In this document: one piece after another, positions 8,672 to 19,628 of the stretch
Numbering within the stretch: position 1 is the first letter of the stretch
How the letters are laid out: every line of letters begins with the position of its first letter
Assembly: GCA_039105265.1 (NCBI GenBank)
Contig: JAPFFF010000012.1
Span: 5,518,001-5,582,000 of the forward strand
DNA length: 64,000 bases
Direction: 5' to 3'
Origin: Tritrichomonas musculus
Lineage: Eukaryota; Parabasalia; Tritrichomonadida; Tritrichomonadidae
Notes under the pieces: model-generated
The model's input: only the letters and a program-made list of their open reading frames with translations
Told to the model about the DNA's origin: nothing
The model's database searches: none
Program-made: the position numbers and the translations under genes

Positions 8672-10198
8672 ATGTTTTTGACTCCAAAAGGAACTGTTGA
8701 TTTAAACGATTTCAAAGAAATTTCCCTTTTAAGTTCTGAAACAGATTTATCTATATATATTACCGAAGATACAATTACTAATCACCAATATCTTCAAACA
8801 ATATATAAAAAGAAGTATGAATCCAAAGAAGATCAAAAAATATTTTACCATGAAATATTAAGGCTTTCAAATATTTCACAACATCCATTTCTTATAAATA
8901 TAGTAGGATTAAGTTTATTTGATTATAATAATAAACCGTTTCCAACCGTTTTCCATGATTATCTTCCCAACCGAACCCTCACAAACTTGCTTGCAAACCA
9001 TCCAATTTTCAATGAATTTCAACCAATTACTCCCACAAAAAAGTTTGTTATTTTACTCGGCATTGCACGCGGCATGAATCACTTACACAAAAACTTTCTC
9101 GCTCATGGGAATCTGGACACAGATCGCATTTATCTTGATTCCAATCTCCATCCCAAAATATTTGGCTTTAAAAAGACACAAGAAAGCAACGCGAGCACGG
9201 CGAAACAGGACGATATTTTCAACTTCGGTTTGATTGCCTTTGAACTTATAACGAACAAAAAATTGAATGAGACGATCAAACCGTCTGACACCTCACTTTT
9301 ACAGACTGATTGGCAACGAACCTTCCTCACAAAAATCATGTCAAAATATCGTTGGTACCGCCCCGACTTCGACCAGATAGTGAATGATCTTCTCCAGCAC
9401 TCGAGCGAGTTTGGCGATGTTGACGCAGACGAGATTGGGAGGGTAGAACGGATGACAATGAGGTACATGAAGTGGTATTGTCAACTTGTTGAAGAAGAAG
9501 CAGAGAAAGGAAGTCTGACTGACATGTTTTTGTATGGGACGATTTTGTCGGATGGCGACTTTGTTGAAACCGACAAGAAAGAAGCATTGAAATATTTCAA
9601 GAAGTCGGCGGATTTGGGCAACGTTCACTCGATGTTCAGCTATGCGTTCATGCTGTCCAAAGGCGATGGAATCCAAGCAAACAAGAGAGAAGCGGCTGAA
9701 TATTACAAGAAAGCAATTGACAAAGGAAATCGAACAGCAATGTTCAATTATGGACACATGCTTTTTAACGGCGATGGAATTCAAGCTGACAAAAAAGAAG
9801 CTGCTAAGTTTTACAAGTTGGCTGCTGATCAGGGGAACGTTAAGGCGATGTTCAATTATGCGATCTTGTTGGCAAAAGGCGACGGTGTTCAAATGAACAA
9901 GAAAGAGGCTGCAAAGTACTTCAAATTGGCTGCTGATTCGGGAAATTTGAAGGCAATGACTTATTACGCATCGATGATGCTAAAAGGCGACGGTGTTTAT
10001 TTAAATAAAAATGAAGCTGCCCTTTATTACAAGGAGGCAGCTGACAATATGCAAGTTGATGCAATGATGAAATATGCAATGATGCTGGAAACAGGAGATG
10101 GAATTCAACCTGATAAAAATGAAGCAATAAAATACTTCAAAATGGCTGCCGACCTTGGAAATAAAGAAGCTTTAGAAAATTATAAAAGATTAAAATAA
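8672..10198 (+). CDS. Pseudokinase with six C-terminal Sel1 repeats (copy 1)
   Basis: A 508-residue protein. Residues about 5-250 have the fold pattern of a TKL-type protein kinase (HPFL..IVGL, F.DYLPNRTL, GIARGMNHLH, ..RPDFDQI) but every catalytic motif is gone. There is no glycine loop and no identifiable VAIK lysine, HRD is replaced by H145-G-N147, and DFG by I163-F-G. It therefore cannot be a standard phosphotransferase. Residues about 285-508 are six 36-residue Sel1 repeats (A..YG..L..GDGIQ.DK.EA..YYK.AAD.GN) plus a partial seventh, a helical protein-binding solenoid. The likely role is a signalling adaptor. The frame extends upstream to a TTG, but the first ATG is at 8672 and gives the same start as the inverted copy. 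It lies 126 bp after the coiled-coil gene on the same strand. Confidence 0.9.
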   Translation: MFLTPKGTVDLNDFKEISLLSSETDLSIYITEDTITNHQYLQTIYKKKYESKEDQKIFYHEILRLSNISQHPFLINIVGLSLFDYNNKPFPTVFHDYLPNRTLTNLLANHPIFNEFQPITPTKKFVILLGIARGMNHLHKNFLAHGNLDTDRIYLDSNLHPKIFGFKKTQESNASTAKQDDIFNFGLIAFELITNKKLNETIKPSDTSLLQTDWQRTFLTKIMSKYRWYRPDFDQIVNDLLQHSSEFGDVDADEIGRVERMTMRYMKWYCQLVEEEAEKGSLTDMFLYGTILSDGDFVETDKKEALKYFKKSADLGNVHSMFSYAFMLSKGDGIQANKREAAEYYKKAIDKGNRTAMFNYGHMLFNGDGIQADKKEAAKFYKLAADQGNVKAMFNYAILLAKGDGVQMNKKEAAKYFKLAADSGNLKAMTYYASMMLKGDGVYLNKNEAALYYKEAADNMQVDAMMKYAMMLETGDGIQPDKNEAIKYFKMAADLGNKEALENYKRLK

Positions 10199-10306
10199 AC
10201 TTAAAATTATTTCCTATTTTTTATGCTTTTTTTTAGTTAATAAAAATCAATTTTTATATTTAAATAAGACATTTTGTTTGAAGTTTTATTTGAAAATTAT
10301 GAAATA

Positions 10307-11950
10307 CCCCCGAATTCCTACAAGTGAGAAAATTTTTGTACGTTAGAATTTTTATTTCAAGTTAGCAAAGAATTATTAAATTTGTTAACTTTACAAAAAA
10401 AATTTTTTTCTAAAAAAACCTTCAAACCAGGCATTTAAATATTTATAAAAAAATCAATTCATTGTTTTTATGAATAAATTTTTATTTTATAAATCAAAAT
10501 CAGAAGCATTTTTTATATTAACAAAACAAAAAAGTGACATGGCTATTGCAATTCTATTGTAATACTCATATTTTTTATTTACAAAGTTTCTTTATTCAAC
10601 GCCCAAATTCTCGGTATCAAAGCTATGTTTAATTAAATAATGGTCCTTATTAAGAAGGATTACTTGTTTTTTTACTCAAATAGTTAACAAATTTCTACTC
10701 GCTTTTATCAAATAACATTTTTTTTTTACAAAATCAGTTTTTTTGATTCGATTTTGACTTTTTATCTTATTTCTCTTTTATTTTATTATCACATTGGCAA
10801 ATTTTATTAAGATGAGCAGCTCAAATTTACTTTTTTTTCCACCATCTTAATTTTAATCGATAAAACTTATTTTTCTACATAGCATATGCCTACACAGCCA
10901 GATCTCTTTGCTCTTTTATTTAAATTTCAATGGAATTTTGATTTTCGAAAATTCGAAATTAAATATACTTATAACCTCAAAGTTTTTTATTCAAATCGTC
11001 AATTTTAGCATGTTTTATCTCATATTTATATATTGTATAGCTTCGTGTCCAATTTTTCTGTCTCAATTACTACTTTATTTACTTTTTTACCACTTTCACA
11101 CAATTTTTTTATAAATAAACCATTTAAATTATATTATTTTCTTATTTCATGTTCTCATTTAGCGTTAAGTTTTCATTGTTATTTTTTACTAATCGAGATT
11201 GTTTTCAAAAAAAATCGCTTTTCTATCATTTTTCCATATTACACTTCTTTTTTCAGTTATTTTAACATTATTTTTCGCAAACATATTTATATTTTCTCAA
11301 AAATTTAAATTAATAATTTGGTTATTATTTTACCTTTAATAGCCCGTTTCAATTTTATTTATTCATTTAATTCTACCATTGATATCAACGTAGAATCCGC
11401 GTGATTCATTTTAATATCTCTTTTAGTTCTTTCAAAAATTCTCAAATAATATCATATCAGAGAAGAAAAGTCAAAATTTTTAATTTTTAATTTGATATTC
11501 ACAAATACCTTTGGAGGAAGTTTATATTTTCTTTTGCCAATATTAACGAAATTTAAAGCTTAGTCGGATATTTTAAAATTATTATCAGAGAAAACCAAAA
11601 TTAAAAATTTCAAATGCTGATAAGTGCATAAATAACAAACATTTTAGACATATAATATTGACCAATATTCAATTTTTACCTATCTCTTTCATTTGACTAG
11701 GATATTAAAATTATTTGTTTTTTACCTCTTTTTTTTTTCTTCATTTTAATATCATCAAAGTATCTTGGTATAATGTTAATAAATATATAATGTATATAAT
11801 AAAATCTTTTTTCTTTCTTTAGTTATAAATCATTTTTATTTTTTATACGTTTATTGATTCAATTATCTCTCACAATTTCATTCAATTTTAATTCGATAAA
11901 ATTTATTCTAATAACGTACAAAAATTTTCTCACTTGTAGAGATTCGGGGG
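10307..11950. mobile_element. 1,644-bp element with 39-bp terminal inverted repeats and TA target duplication
   Basis: The ends form 39-bp terminal inverted repeats, 37 of 39 matching: 10307-10345 begins CCCCCGAATTCCTACAAGTG and 11912-11950 reads CCCCCGAATCTCTACAAGTG on the other strand. A TA dinucleotide flanks each side (10305-10306 and 11951-11952). The inverted duplicate at about 34369-34377 has the uninterrupted sequence with a single TA, which proves an insertion with TA duplication, as in Tc1/mariner-type transposition. I found no transposase frame, only short low-complexity open frames in A+T-rich DNA, so it is non-autonomous or fully decayed. Confidence 0.9.
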
Positions 11951-12153
11951 TATCATAAAAAAAATTATCGTTAAATGAATACTCACAATATGATCAATTA
12001 TAGAGATGCTTATGATTCAAATTATAGCTAAGAATAATAATATTATTTACTTAGCACCTTTTTTCTCTTAAAATTAAAAATTTTTAATGAAAAAGTTAAA
12101 ATGTCATCAAAAAATATTCAAAAAATTATCGTTAGTTTTATAAAATTTTTTGT

Positions 12154-12159
12154 TCATTT
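12154..12159 (+). promoter_or_regulatory. Initiator element (TCATTT)
   Basis: TCATTT matches TCAYTW and lies 21 bases before the ATG at 12177. If transcription starts at its A (12156), the upstream TTG at 12150 cannot be translated, which decides the start of the ankyrin gene. The same motif is conserved upstream of the inverted copy. Confidence 0.6.
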
Positions 12160-12176
12160 TATATTGTAGGACGAAT

Positions 12177-13904
12177 ATGAATTTTTTTGAAGATGAAAAG
12201 AAACTTGAATTATTCGAACAGATCCAAAAGAATTTATGCTCATTAGAACTCAATACAAGTGATTTTCAGATCAATAAATTAATTGAGCAAATTCCTGAAG
12301 AATTATTGAATCAAAAAGAAGATTTAATGATTATTTGTGAACTGTTTGCTATTTATGCTAGGAGTCATAGCCAAACCAAAAAAAGAAATATCTTTAAATT
12401 ATTTGAAGGTATAATGGATTCAATTAAAACATATTTATATGATGAATCAACATTTTTTTGGACAATATTCGGGGGATTATTTTATTTTAAGCTTTGGTTC
12501 TACGAAATTGGCCTTATTTCAATTGAAAAGATTATTTGTGCCGCCAAAAAAGACAAATTACACTCGATTGCTGAATATTTTTTCCCAGAAATAATTGAAA
12601 AAGAACCAGAACTATTTGAAAATGAAATAAAACACGAAATTCAATGCTCTTATTCACATGATGACATAGAAAAATTCAAAGAGTTACGAAAAAAGCATTT
12701 AAAATGGATTTGCGAGTCTGGAGATTTCAAAGATCCACTTTTTAAAGAAATAGAAACAGATCCTATTCGATATTCAATACTTACTGATGATCTTAATTTA
12801 TTTCAAGGTTTAATATCAAATTCTAATTTTAATCTCAATTCAAAAATTAAAGAATCGCTAATTTTGAACTCACATCGTCGTTATGATGAACAATCTTTGT
12901 TTGAATTTGCTTTGGAATACAATGCAGTTGCAATTTCAAAATATTTAATATTAAATAATGTTGAATATACAAATGGAATCTATTATAGCGTAACTACCAG
13001 TGGTAATTATGAATTAATTCATCTAATTGAAACTAAGTACCCACAAAATTTTCCAGAATACATGATTTTTAGTACAATTTCTCAATGGAACAGTGATATG
13101 ACCGAATATCTTTTGAATAATTACAATTTTGATTTCTTAGAAAAAGTTGATAACTCAAATGAAAATACACAGAAAATACTAAATATAATTCAATCTACCT
13201 TTAGTTATGTTAATTTTGAATTTTTAAGGCATACGATACTCCCTTTTCTAAGGAAAAATCCAAAATTTGTTGAAGATAATATTAATGAAATTGTAAATCT
13301 TACATTTGCTGAAAAGACTGGATTTCTAACCAAAGAATTCGTGAAACATCCTAATTTTGATGTTAATTTTTACTCTGAAGAGAATAATCAATCTATTCTT
13401 GGTAAATGCATTTTGGATGAGAACCTGAAAGCCATCGAAATTTTGTTAAAAGATCCAAATATTGATATAAATAAGCATGCAGCCAATAAGTTCCCTCCAT
13501 TGATGGTTGCTGTTGGTAACTATTCTGATATTAAAGTAATTGATATGATTTGTAATCATAAAGATGTTGATATAAATAAAAGGGATGAACGCTATAACAT
13601 AAATTCTTTTGAACTTTCGGTTTCAAGAGGAAACATTTATTCATGCAAATACTTTATTGATAATATTCAGAATTTGGATGTAAATTCTTTTGGATGTCTG
13701 TTTTTCTTTACACTAAAATCTCGCTATTTAAGTACATTGAGAGTTGTGCTGAATTATTATTTGAATTTAAACAAAAAAGAGGAATATGAAAACATTGTTA
13801 GTCAAATAAAAGTATTCTCTTTCATTAATGAATATAAGGAAGAATATCTTGATGATTTCAAACAGGTTTATGATGAATTGACTCACAATTCTAGTGCTGA
13901 CTAA
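12177..13904 (+). CDS. Trichomonad-type ankyrin-repeat protein (DUF3447-like), copy 1
   Basis: A 575-residue protein starting MNFFEDEKK. The N-terminal roughly 220 residues resemble the helical region common in the large trichomonad ankyrin families: a leading FEDEKKLELFEQIQ, aromatic FFWTIFGGLFYFKLWFYE, then SIEKIICAAKKD. The remainder carries degenerate ankyrin-like units, best seen as the sequence from SEENNQSILGKCILDENLKAI to ILLKDPNIDINKHAANKFPP and CNHKDVDINKRD. There is no signal peptide or confident membrane segment; the aromatic patch near residue 110 is too short and mixed. The ankyrin part implies protein binding, but partner and pathway are unknown. An in-frame TTG 27 bases upstream was rejected as start because of the Initiator at 12154 and the first ATG rule. 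The inverted copy (31234-32961) differs at two residues (S/G and A/T). Confidence 0.88.
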   Translation: MNFFEDEKKLELFEQIQKNLCSLELNTSDFQINKLIEQIPEELLNQKEDLMIICELFAIYARSHSQTKKRNIFKLFEGIMDSIKTYLYDESTFFWTIFGGLFYFKLWFYEIGLISIEKIICAAKKDKLHSIAEYFFPEIIEKEPELFENEIKHEIQCSYSHDDIEKFKELRKKHLKWICESGDFKDPLFKEIETDPIRYSILTDDLNLFQGLISNSNFNLNSKIKESLILNSHRRYDEQSLFEFALEYNAVAISKYLILNNVEYTNGIYYSVTTSGNYELIHLIETKYPQNFPEYMIFSTISQWNSDMTEYLLNNYNFDFLEKVDNSNENTQKILNIIQSTFSYVNFEFLRHTILPFLRKNPKFVEDNINEIVNLTFAEKTGFLTKEFVKHPNFDVNFYSEENNQSILGKCILDENLKAIEILLKDPNIDINKHAANKFPPLMVAVGNYSDIKVIDMICNHKDVDINKRDERYNINSFELSVSRGNIYSCKYFIDNIQNLDVNSFGCLFFFTLKSRYLSTLRVVLNYYLNLNKKEEYENIVSQIKVFSFINEYKEEYLDDFKQVYDELTHNSSAD

Positions 13905-16872
13905 TTTATAATTTCAATAAAATAAACAAAATTAATTTTAAATTGCTATTGTTATTCGCTTTGCCTGCACTACACAATTATACATATCTTGATATATACT
14001 GTGTTTAATTATATATCTTGTGTTTAAAGAAATCATCTAAAAAAAAAGAACAAAGAAGGTAAACGTTGGTTTCAAGTAATGTTAACATATTTATCATTCA
14101 GTTATTAATAGTAAATTTATGATTCGTAAAGCTGTAAAAATAAATTTCAAAATAATTAGATATTAATGAAGATATTATATATAACTTTCCTCTATTTGAT
14201 CATTTCGATTAAGAAATGAAAATCAATACTATATATAAAAATCAGGAACTGAATGATTTGCATTGAAAATTATTTATTTAATATCAGTATATTTTTAATC
14301 GAATTCTCTTATATAAAAAATAAAAATGCTGGAAAAAATAGGAAAAAGAAAATAAAACTGCCCGCAGGCATTTAATTTGAGAGGAAGTAAAATTCACACG
14401 AGCCACATGTTTGGCAATTAAATTGCTCAAGGGCCAAAAGTGCCATTTGTCACTTTTTTGTCCCAGATTGCCCTTTTCGCAAGCCTTTTGGTGGCTGTTT
14501 GTTATTAATTTAACAATAAAAATCTTATTTTTTTGTCATTTAATAATGTAAAAAATAAAGTTCAGAAATAATAATCTTATTAATTAGATGTACCTTCACT
14601 CAAAAAAAAAAACGAACTTTTTTTCTGAATTTTAAAAGCTTGATAAGTCCATGGATAATAAAGTTTTGTAGGTAAAATTATGATATGAAATTATTCCAAG
14701 CATGAACTTTATGTTGGATTGTTACTGACGCAAAATTAAATTTGGTGTGCAAAATATATCAACATTTTCAATATCTCCAAAAGTAGAATTTTTCAAGTGA
14801 TTTTTATGATTTAAAATCAAATTTCATTGTTATCTAGCAAGATATGCAAATTTTGGGAGCTGTGGAAACGGCCATTTTTTCCAAAAACAGCTTTCAAGTT
14901 CTCTCTTTTTCAGAACTTAACGTATTAGTATAAACGATCATTTCTCAGAAATTTCTAAAATTTGAATAGCGATTCTCTTATATTTCTGAGGAATAAAATA
15001 ATCATCTAATATAGGAGTTTTAACTTTTTGAGTACTCATTTCACTATTCATCATACAAAGAGCATTACGATTATTGCTGAAACAACCATTTTAGTCAATA
15101 CAGACGAAGTAAAACCAAAGACGCCATTCCTTTCAATACAGACAAGAGGCTACGAAGGCAAGAAACCTTCCAAAATAAACATCTAAAAGATAAATAGTTA
15201 CAGGGAAGTCAATAAAGACTATTTACTAATCAATAAATTCGTTCACAGCTATGACGCCTAGGCTTTACTGCTCTTATAGATGCCCAGTATAAATTAAATG
15301 ATTATCATCAATATCGAAAGTGGCACTCAATAAAGAATTAAAACAAGAAAATTTAAGTAAGGATCACACTTACAATTACTTTATTGTTTGTTTTATTAAT
15401 TTTTTTTTGAGTTTTATGCATTAAATGATCTTATTTAAAATAGTTATTAAACTTTTTCTTTATAACTAATCATAAATTAAAACCTTTTTATTTAATAACC
15501 TAATACAAGAAAAGAAAAAACAGAATTTCTAATTATGAATAGGAAAAGAAGCAAATATTATTATTTTTATTATCAGAAACTTTTTGAATATATTTTATTT
15601 TATGAGGTATACAAATTAAAAAAATATAAATATCTCTAAATTCACTGAAGGAAGTTGAAAAATAATTTGATAAATATACTTTAATACTGATTTATAAAAA
15701 TATAAAATAAAATAAATTGTTTGAAAAATTCAGCAAAAAAAATTGGAAGAGTGATGGTACATCTTATTAATTGAAATTTAAACATTTTCTGGGAGAGTCA
15801 TTTTTTGAACGTGTTTTTTTTTCAATTTTTAATGTATGGGATTTGTATATCATTTGATTATTAAATAAACAGCTGAAAATTTTTATTTCAATGGTTTACA
15901 TGAAACCAAATTAAATGAGCCTGAAAAAGTGGAAGTCATATAACTTTTTCATTCAGGAATAAAATAAATTATGGAAAAAGATAAACTATTTCAAAGCCAT
16001 TGTTTTGGTACCATAATGTGAATGATATTTGCCTCGCGAAATATTTGAACATTTTGATCGAAAAACAAAGAATATTTTGAATGTCTTAAGAATTATTTCT
16101 GAAAGGTATTCAAACTCTATGAAATCTTGAGAAATAATTTAGAATTGCATTGAAAATATTAAGAGAATAAAAAAAATATTAAGGAATTTTCAATGAAAGC
16201 TAAAAATTTTGTGAGCTTTTTACAAAATATAGGTAACATTGAGGTATAAAATCAGTTATTATATATAATTAAAAAAATTGAGAATATTATATAAAAATTG
16301 AATAAAAAGTTAAATAACACCCATTAAATCTTTGAAAATTTCAAATTGAAATTAACACTTCTCCCCAAAATTTTATATTTTACTCACAAAAAATTGAATA
16401 TAAATTTATATAAAAAAAAACTCTATATAATATATTTATATAAATTTATATTTGAAATTTTCAAAGATTTAATGGGTGTTATCATTAATTAATGATAATC
16501 TCAAAAATTGAATATTGTCATTTTTTCAAAGGAATAACAATCATTTATATAAAATTGAATAATTAAATCTTTTTCTGTTAATATAATATTAATAAATGAA
16601 ATGAAATATTATGTTGGGGAAATTGACGGTTATTTACATTATTGGCCAATGGCCATTTAGTTTCTCAATTCCAAAATTTATCATAAAAGATAGTGTTAAA
16701 TAATATAATTGAGGGATATAAAACAACTGATTATAACAAGCAAAAAAAGGTAAAGAAAAAAAAAAAAAAAAAAAAAAAACAATTATTCTCCTTTTATATT
16801 CAAAAAAATTGAATTGTACGATAAAAATAGCACATTTCATTATAATTATTGGTGCCAAGAAACTAAAGCATC
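13905..16872. other. Long intergenic region
   Basis: About 3 kb with no convincing gene. The first 237 bases belong to the inverted duplication. A less A+T-rich patch at about 14360-14510 and another at about 15060-15280 stand out. The second contains a 42-codon open stretch without an ATG (SITIIAETTILV...), which may be a relic. An inverted-repeat element lies at 16314-16482 and a poly-A tract at about 16759-16780. Confidence 0.5.
16314..16482. repeat. MITE-like element with perfect 33-bp inverted repeats
   Basis: Bases 16314-16346 (starting ATAACACCCATTAAATCTTT) are the exact reverse complement of 16450-16482, separated by 103 A+T-rich bases. The single strand would fold into a long hairpin. 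It lies about 390 bp upstream of the Pmp-like gene. Flanking duplication is ambiguous. Confidence 0.8.
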
Positions 16873-18801
16873 ATGTTTTTTGTAACGTTAATATTAATAA
16901 GCTCATCAAGTGAATTGAAGGGTTCCAATAGAAAGGTTCCAAATGAAAAGAAAAGAATAAAAGATGGTTCATGTTATGATAAGCCAACATCTAATGTTAT
17001 AGACATTTCAGACTATACTGATTCATTCATTGACAATGAATATACTGTTTATGGTTGCAACGGAGAAACTTCTAAATGTTTCACAACAACTAATTGTAGA
17101 TTTCTTTTATACAATTCCATATTTAATTCGGTTACTGGGCAAAATGGTGGTGCCATTTACTTGATGACCTATGGAGATTCTGAATTTATTAAGCAAGCTA
17201 ATATAATTACTAAATGTCAATTTATAAAATGTCAATCTCCAAATGGAGGAAGTGGTGGAGCTATTTATGCGTTATTAATGGATTTATCATGCGAGTTCCA
17301 AATTACTGATACATTATTTGAAAATTGCCAAGGTAGACAAGGAGGAGCTATTTATTATCTTTGCCTAAAAGGAACAATAGAAAATTGTCGTTTTGTTAAT
17401 AATATTGCCACAAGCGATGGATGCGATATTTTTTACACAGCATATAACGAACCTAAAGATGACACCGATCGATTTTCAATTATTAATTGCCAATTTGAGG
17501 TATCTACTGGGGAAGGATCATGTAAGTCAATGATAACAATGTCAGCCAATGTCAATGATAAATATAATTTTCATTTCAAAAACAACAAAATAACTATTAC
17601 TAATTCAAACGCTAATTTCCACTTATTTGATTCAACAGAAGATGTTTTCAACGGCGTCCTAGAATTCTCTGGTAATTGCATTTCTCCATCAGATGACAAA
17701 AGCATCATTAAAGGGCCAACAGCCACTAAATTAGTCATTGATACTGAAAAAGATTTTGTCACATGTAAAAGTGAGCCACCTGCTCCATTTGTTCCTCCAA
17801 ATCAAGAAATATTAAACCAGGAAAAATGTAATGCAAATGAACGTTGCGACTACCAACCTCAACAAGTAAAGGAAGCTGTTTATCTTTACGTTGATCTTTC
17901 AGATTTCAACGGTATAACAAAGGCTGATGTTGATGGAGCAGCAATTCACCTTGTCAACTGTGGATTTAATTGCAACAAAACGTCATTTGAAAAATGTTCA
18001 GCAAAGAACGGAGGTGGTGGTGCAATTTACGCCAAAAATACACTTGATCTTGCTAATAGCATGACATTTGATAACCTTAAATTCAAACAATGTAGCGCTT
18101 CTTATGGAGGTGGCATTTATGTTTACTCCAACTCTGAACAAAACTTTGTCACGATTGGATCATGCACATTTGATTCTAATTCAATTATTGAAAGCGCAAA
18201 TAGTCCACTTATTGGTGGTGCAGCTATGTATGTAACAGTTAAAAATGGTAGAATTAGTGGTTGCACCATTACTGGTAATTCAAATCATGGCGCTGTTAAA
18301 TTAACAAGTGATTTTTCTGAAAATTCATATTTGAGAAGACTTGACCAATTAAGCTCACAAAATTTATTATTAGTTTCCAATTCCGTTTTTAATCAAGGCG
18401 ATGAAGCAACAACATCGATTTATTATGTAAGTGGTAGCAACAATGTTCAAGTTGAAGTTAACGGTTGCACATTCAAAGGAAAGCTTGCCGATAAAAACCG
18501 TTTTATTGATGGAAAGTTGTTAACAAAAGAAGCATCAAGAATATCTGTCAATTCTTGCACTTTTGACTGTCCATTCAAATATGCAGTAAATGCTGAAATT
18601 GTCAAACAAAATGAAAGCAAAAAAGTGACAAGTTTCTTAGAATTTGTTTCAAACAATTTGTATGCAATTGCATTTTGCGTAGTTGCTGTCTCTGCCGCCG
18701 TTGCCTTCTTGATTTTAAGAAAGAAGAAATCAGATGATGATGAAAAATCAAATGAATTACAAGAGTCACTCATTGATCATGATGAAGAACAAGCATTATA
18801 A
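16873..18801 (+). CDS. Pmp-like surface protein, single-pass membrane, beta-helix repeats
   Basis: A 642-residue protein. A short hydrophobic N-terminus (MFFVTLILISSSS) is a plausible signal peptide. The ectodomain carries repeated GG(A/G)IY motifs (NGGAIY, SGGAIY, QGGAIY, GGGAIY, YGGGIY, GGAAMY) with spaced F..C/F..N strands, the pattern of the parallel beta-helix Pmp-like proteins known from trichomonads and named after chlamydial polymorphic membrane proteins. Many Cys residues occur in pairs. Residues about 594-614 form one transmembrane helix (FCVVAVSAAVAFLI), followed by RKKK as a stop-transfer signal and a 28-residue acidic tail. It is expected at the cell surface, perhaps in adhesion; that role is inferred from the family. 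The start ATG follows TC, so TCATG overlaps a weak Initiator-like sequence. It lies between the arms of the inverted duplication and has no second copy here. Confidence 0.87.
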   Translation: MFFVTLILISSSSELKGSNRKVPNEKKRIKDGSCYDKPTSNVIDISDYTDSFIDNEYTVYGCNGETSKCFTTTNCRFLLYNSIFNSVTGQNGGAIYLMTYGDSEFIKQANIITKCQFIKCQSPNGGSGGAIYALLMDLSCEFQITDTLFENCQGRQGGAIYYLCLKGTIENCRFVNNIATSDGCDIFYTAYNEPKDDTDRFSIINCQFEVSTGEGSCKSMITMSANVNDKYNFHFKNNKITITNSNANFHLFDSTEDVFNGVLEFSGNCISPSDDKSIIKGPTATKLVIDTEKDFVTCKSEPPAPFVPPNQEILNQEKCNANERCDYQPQQVKEAVYLYVDLSDFNGITKADVDGAAIHLVNCGFNCNKTSFEKCSAKNGGGGAIYAKNTLDLANSMTFDNLKFKQCSASYGGGIYVYSNSEQNFVTIGSCTFDSNSIIESANSPLIGGAAMYVTVKNGRISGCTITGNSNHGAVKLTSDFSENSYLRRLDQLSSQNLLLVSNSVFNQGDEATTSIYYVSGSNNVQVEVNGCTFKGKLADKNRFIDGKLLTKEASRISVNSCTFDCPFKYAVNAEIVKQNESKKVTSFLEFVSNNLYAIAFCVVAVSAAVAFLILRKKKSDDDEKSNELQESLIDHDEEQAL

Positions 18802-19503
18802 TTATAATTTGCATGATCAAGTAAAAATCTTTTTTTAACTTATTTTTTTTAACTTTGAAAATTAACAAGCTTTTTTTATTTGTTTGTTTGCTTGCTTGCT
18901 TTTCAATGTTTCTTTAGCATATAATTAATATATTATTGTTTTGTGACTCAAACCTAGTATATGAAAAATATTTAAAATGCTTCAATAGAGCCCCGCGTGA
19001 TAAAACTTTTTAGCATCTTTTTATATTTTTATTGAGACTTGTCTTTGAGTTTTTTTTTTTTTTTTTTTTTTTTTTGACCAACTCTGTTCAATCAATCAGA
19101 TCATATCAATAAATATGAATTGACTCAATTCGTTCCAAATGAATTCGTTGAACTCAATATTTTTGAGAAGAGCTCTTCTCAAAATTTAACTTACTTCGTT
19201 CGTTTTCGCTTTTTTATAATATCGATATAATACATGACATAAGTAATTTATTGAACATTTTTGCAGATCAAAACACTTCATCTTTCATTAGATACACTCT
19301 TCTCATTTTTTCATCATCGGAAGCTTTGATGAGCACGTAAATGTATTGTAATGTTAGTTTTTGTTAATATTACAATATAAACATTATTATGCTAAGCTTT
19401 TTCTTCATTTTTATAAAATTTATTAAATCACTTGTTCTTTGAGATTTATAAAAAAGTGATATGAAATACACATTTTTTTCAATCATCAAAAAACTCTTTG
19501 AAG

Positions 19504-19536
<33 letters not shown>

Positions 19537-19539
<3 letters not shown>

Positions 19540-19628
19540 GAAAAAAATATTGATCAAAAACGCCTTTAGAAAAAGTGAAAAATTGAGTAGTTGGAAAAAA
19601 ATTGAATAGGCGTTTTTGATTTATCCCC
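19537..19628. repeat. Hairpin element between poly-A and poly-T
   Basis: GGGG...GATCAAAAACGCCT at 19537-19565 is mirrored by AGGCGTTTTTGAT...CCCC at 19608-19628. The 13-bp core ATCAAAAACGCCT is a perfect inverted repeat. A run of about 33 A precedes it and about 16 T follow, so the A and T tracts extend the hairpin. Confidence 0.7.

Larger units (their letters stand above)
6947..14141 (+). repeat. Left arm of a large near-identical inverted duplication
   Basis: This block is repeated in reverse orientation at about 30997-37819. It holds the tail of the coiled-coil gene, the pseudokinase-Sel1 gene and the ankyrin gene. Outside the two insertions the arms are almost identical: by eye the ankyrin proteins differ at 2 of 575 residues and the pseudokinase proteins at 5 of 508. 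The left arm ends at 14141, after the shared GATTCGTAAAGCTGTAAAAA. Its outer edge lies inside the 45-bp array and cannot be fixed exactly. Confidence 0.93.

Noticed and set aside
10908-11308. Transposase fragment inside the 1.6-kb element
   Set aside because: The two short frames are Phe/Leu/Ile-rich sequence expected from A+T-rich DNA; no DDE/D motifs are seen.
12140-12180. Intron acceptor just before the ankyrin ATG (TATTGTAG)
   Set aside because: It lacks the ACTAAC-type branch-acceptor block known for trichomonad introns, and there is no matching GTATGT donor.
14340-14520. RNA gene in the less A+T-rich patch
   Set aside because: Short inverted matches exist (GGGCC/GGCCC-like) but I could not build a convincing tRNA, 5S or snRNA fold.
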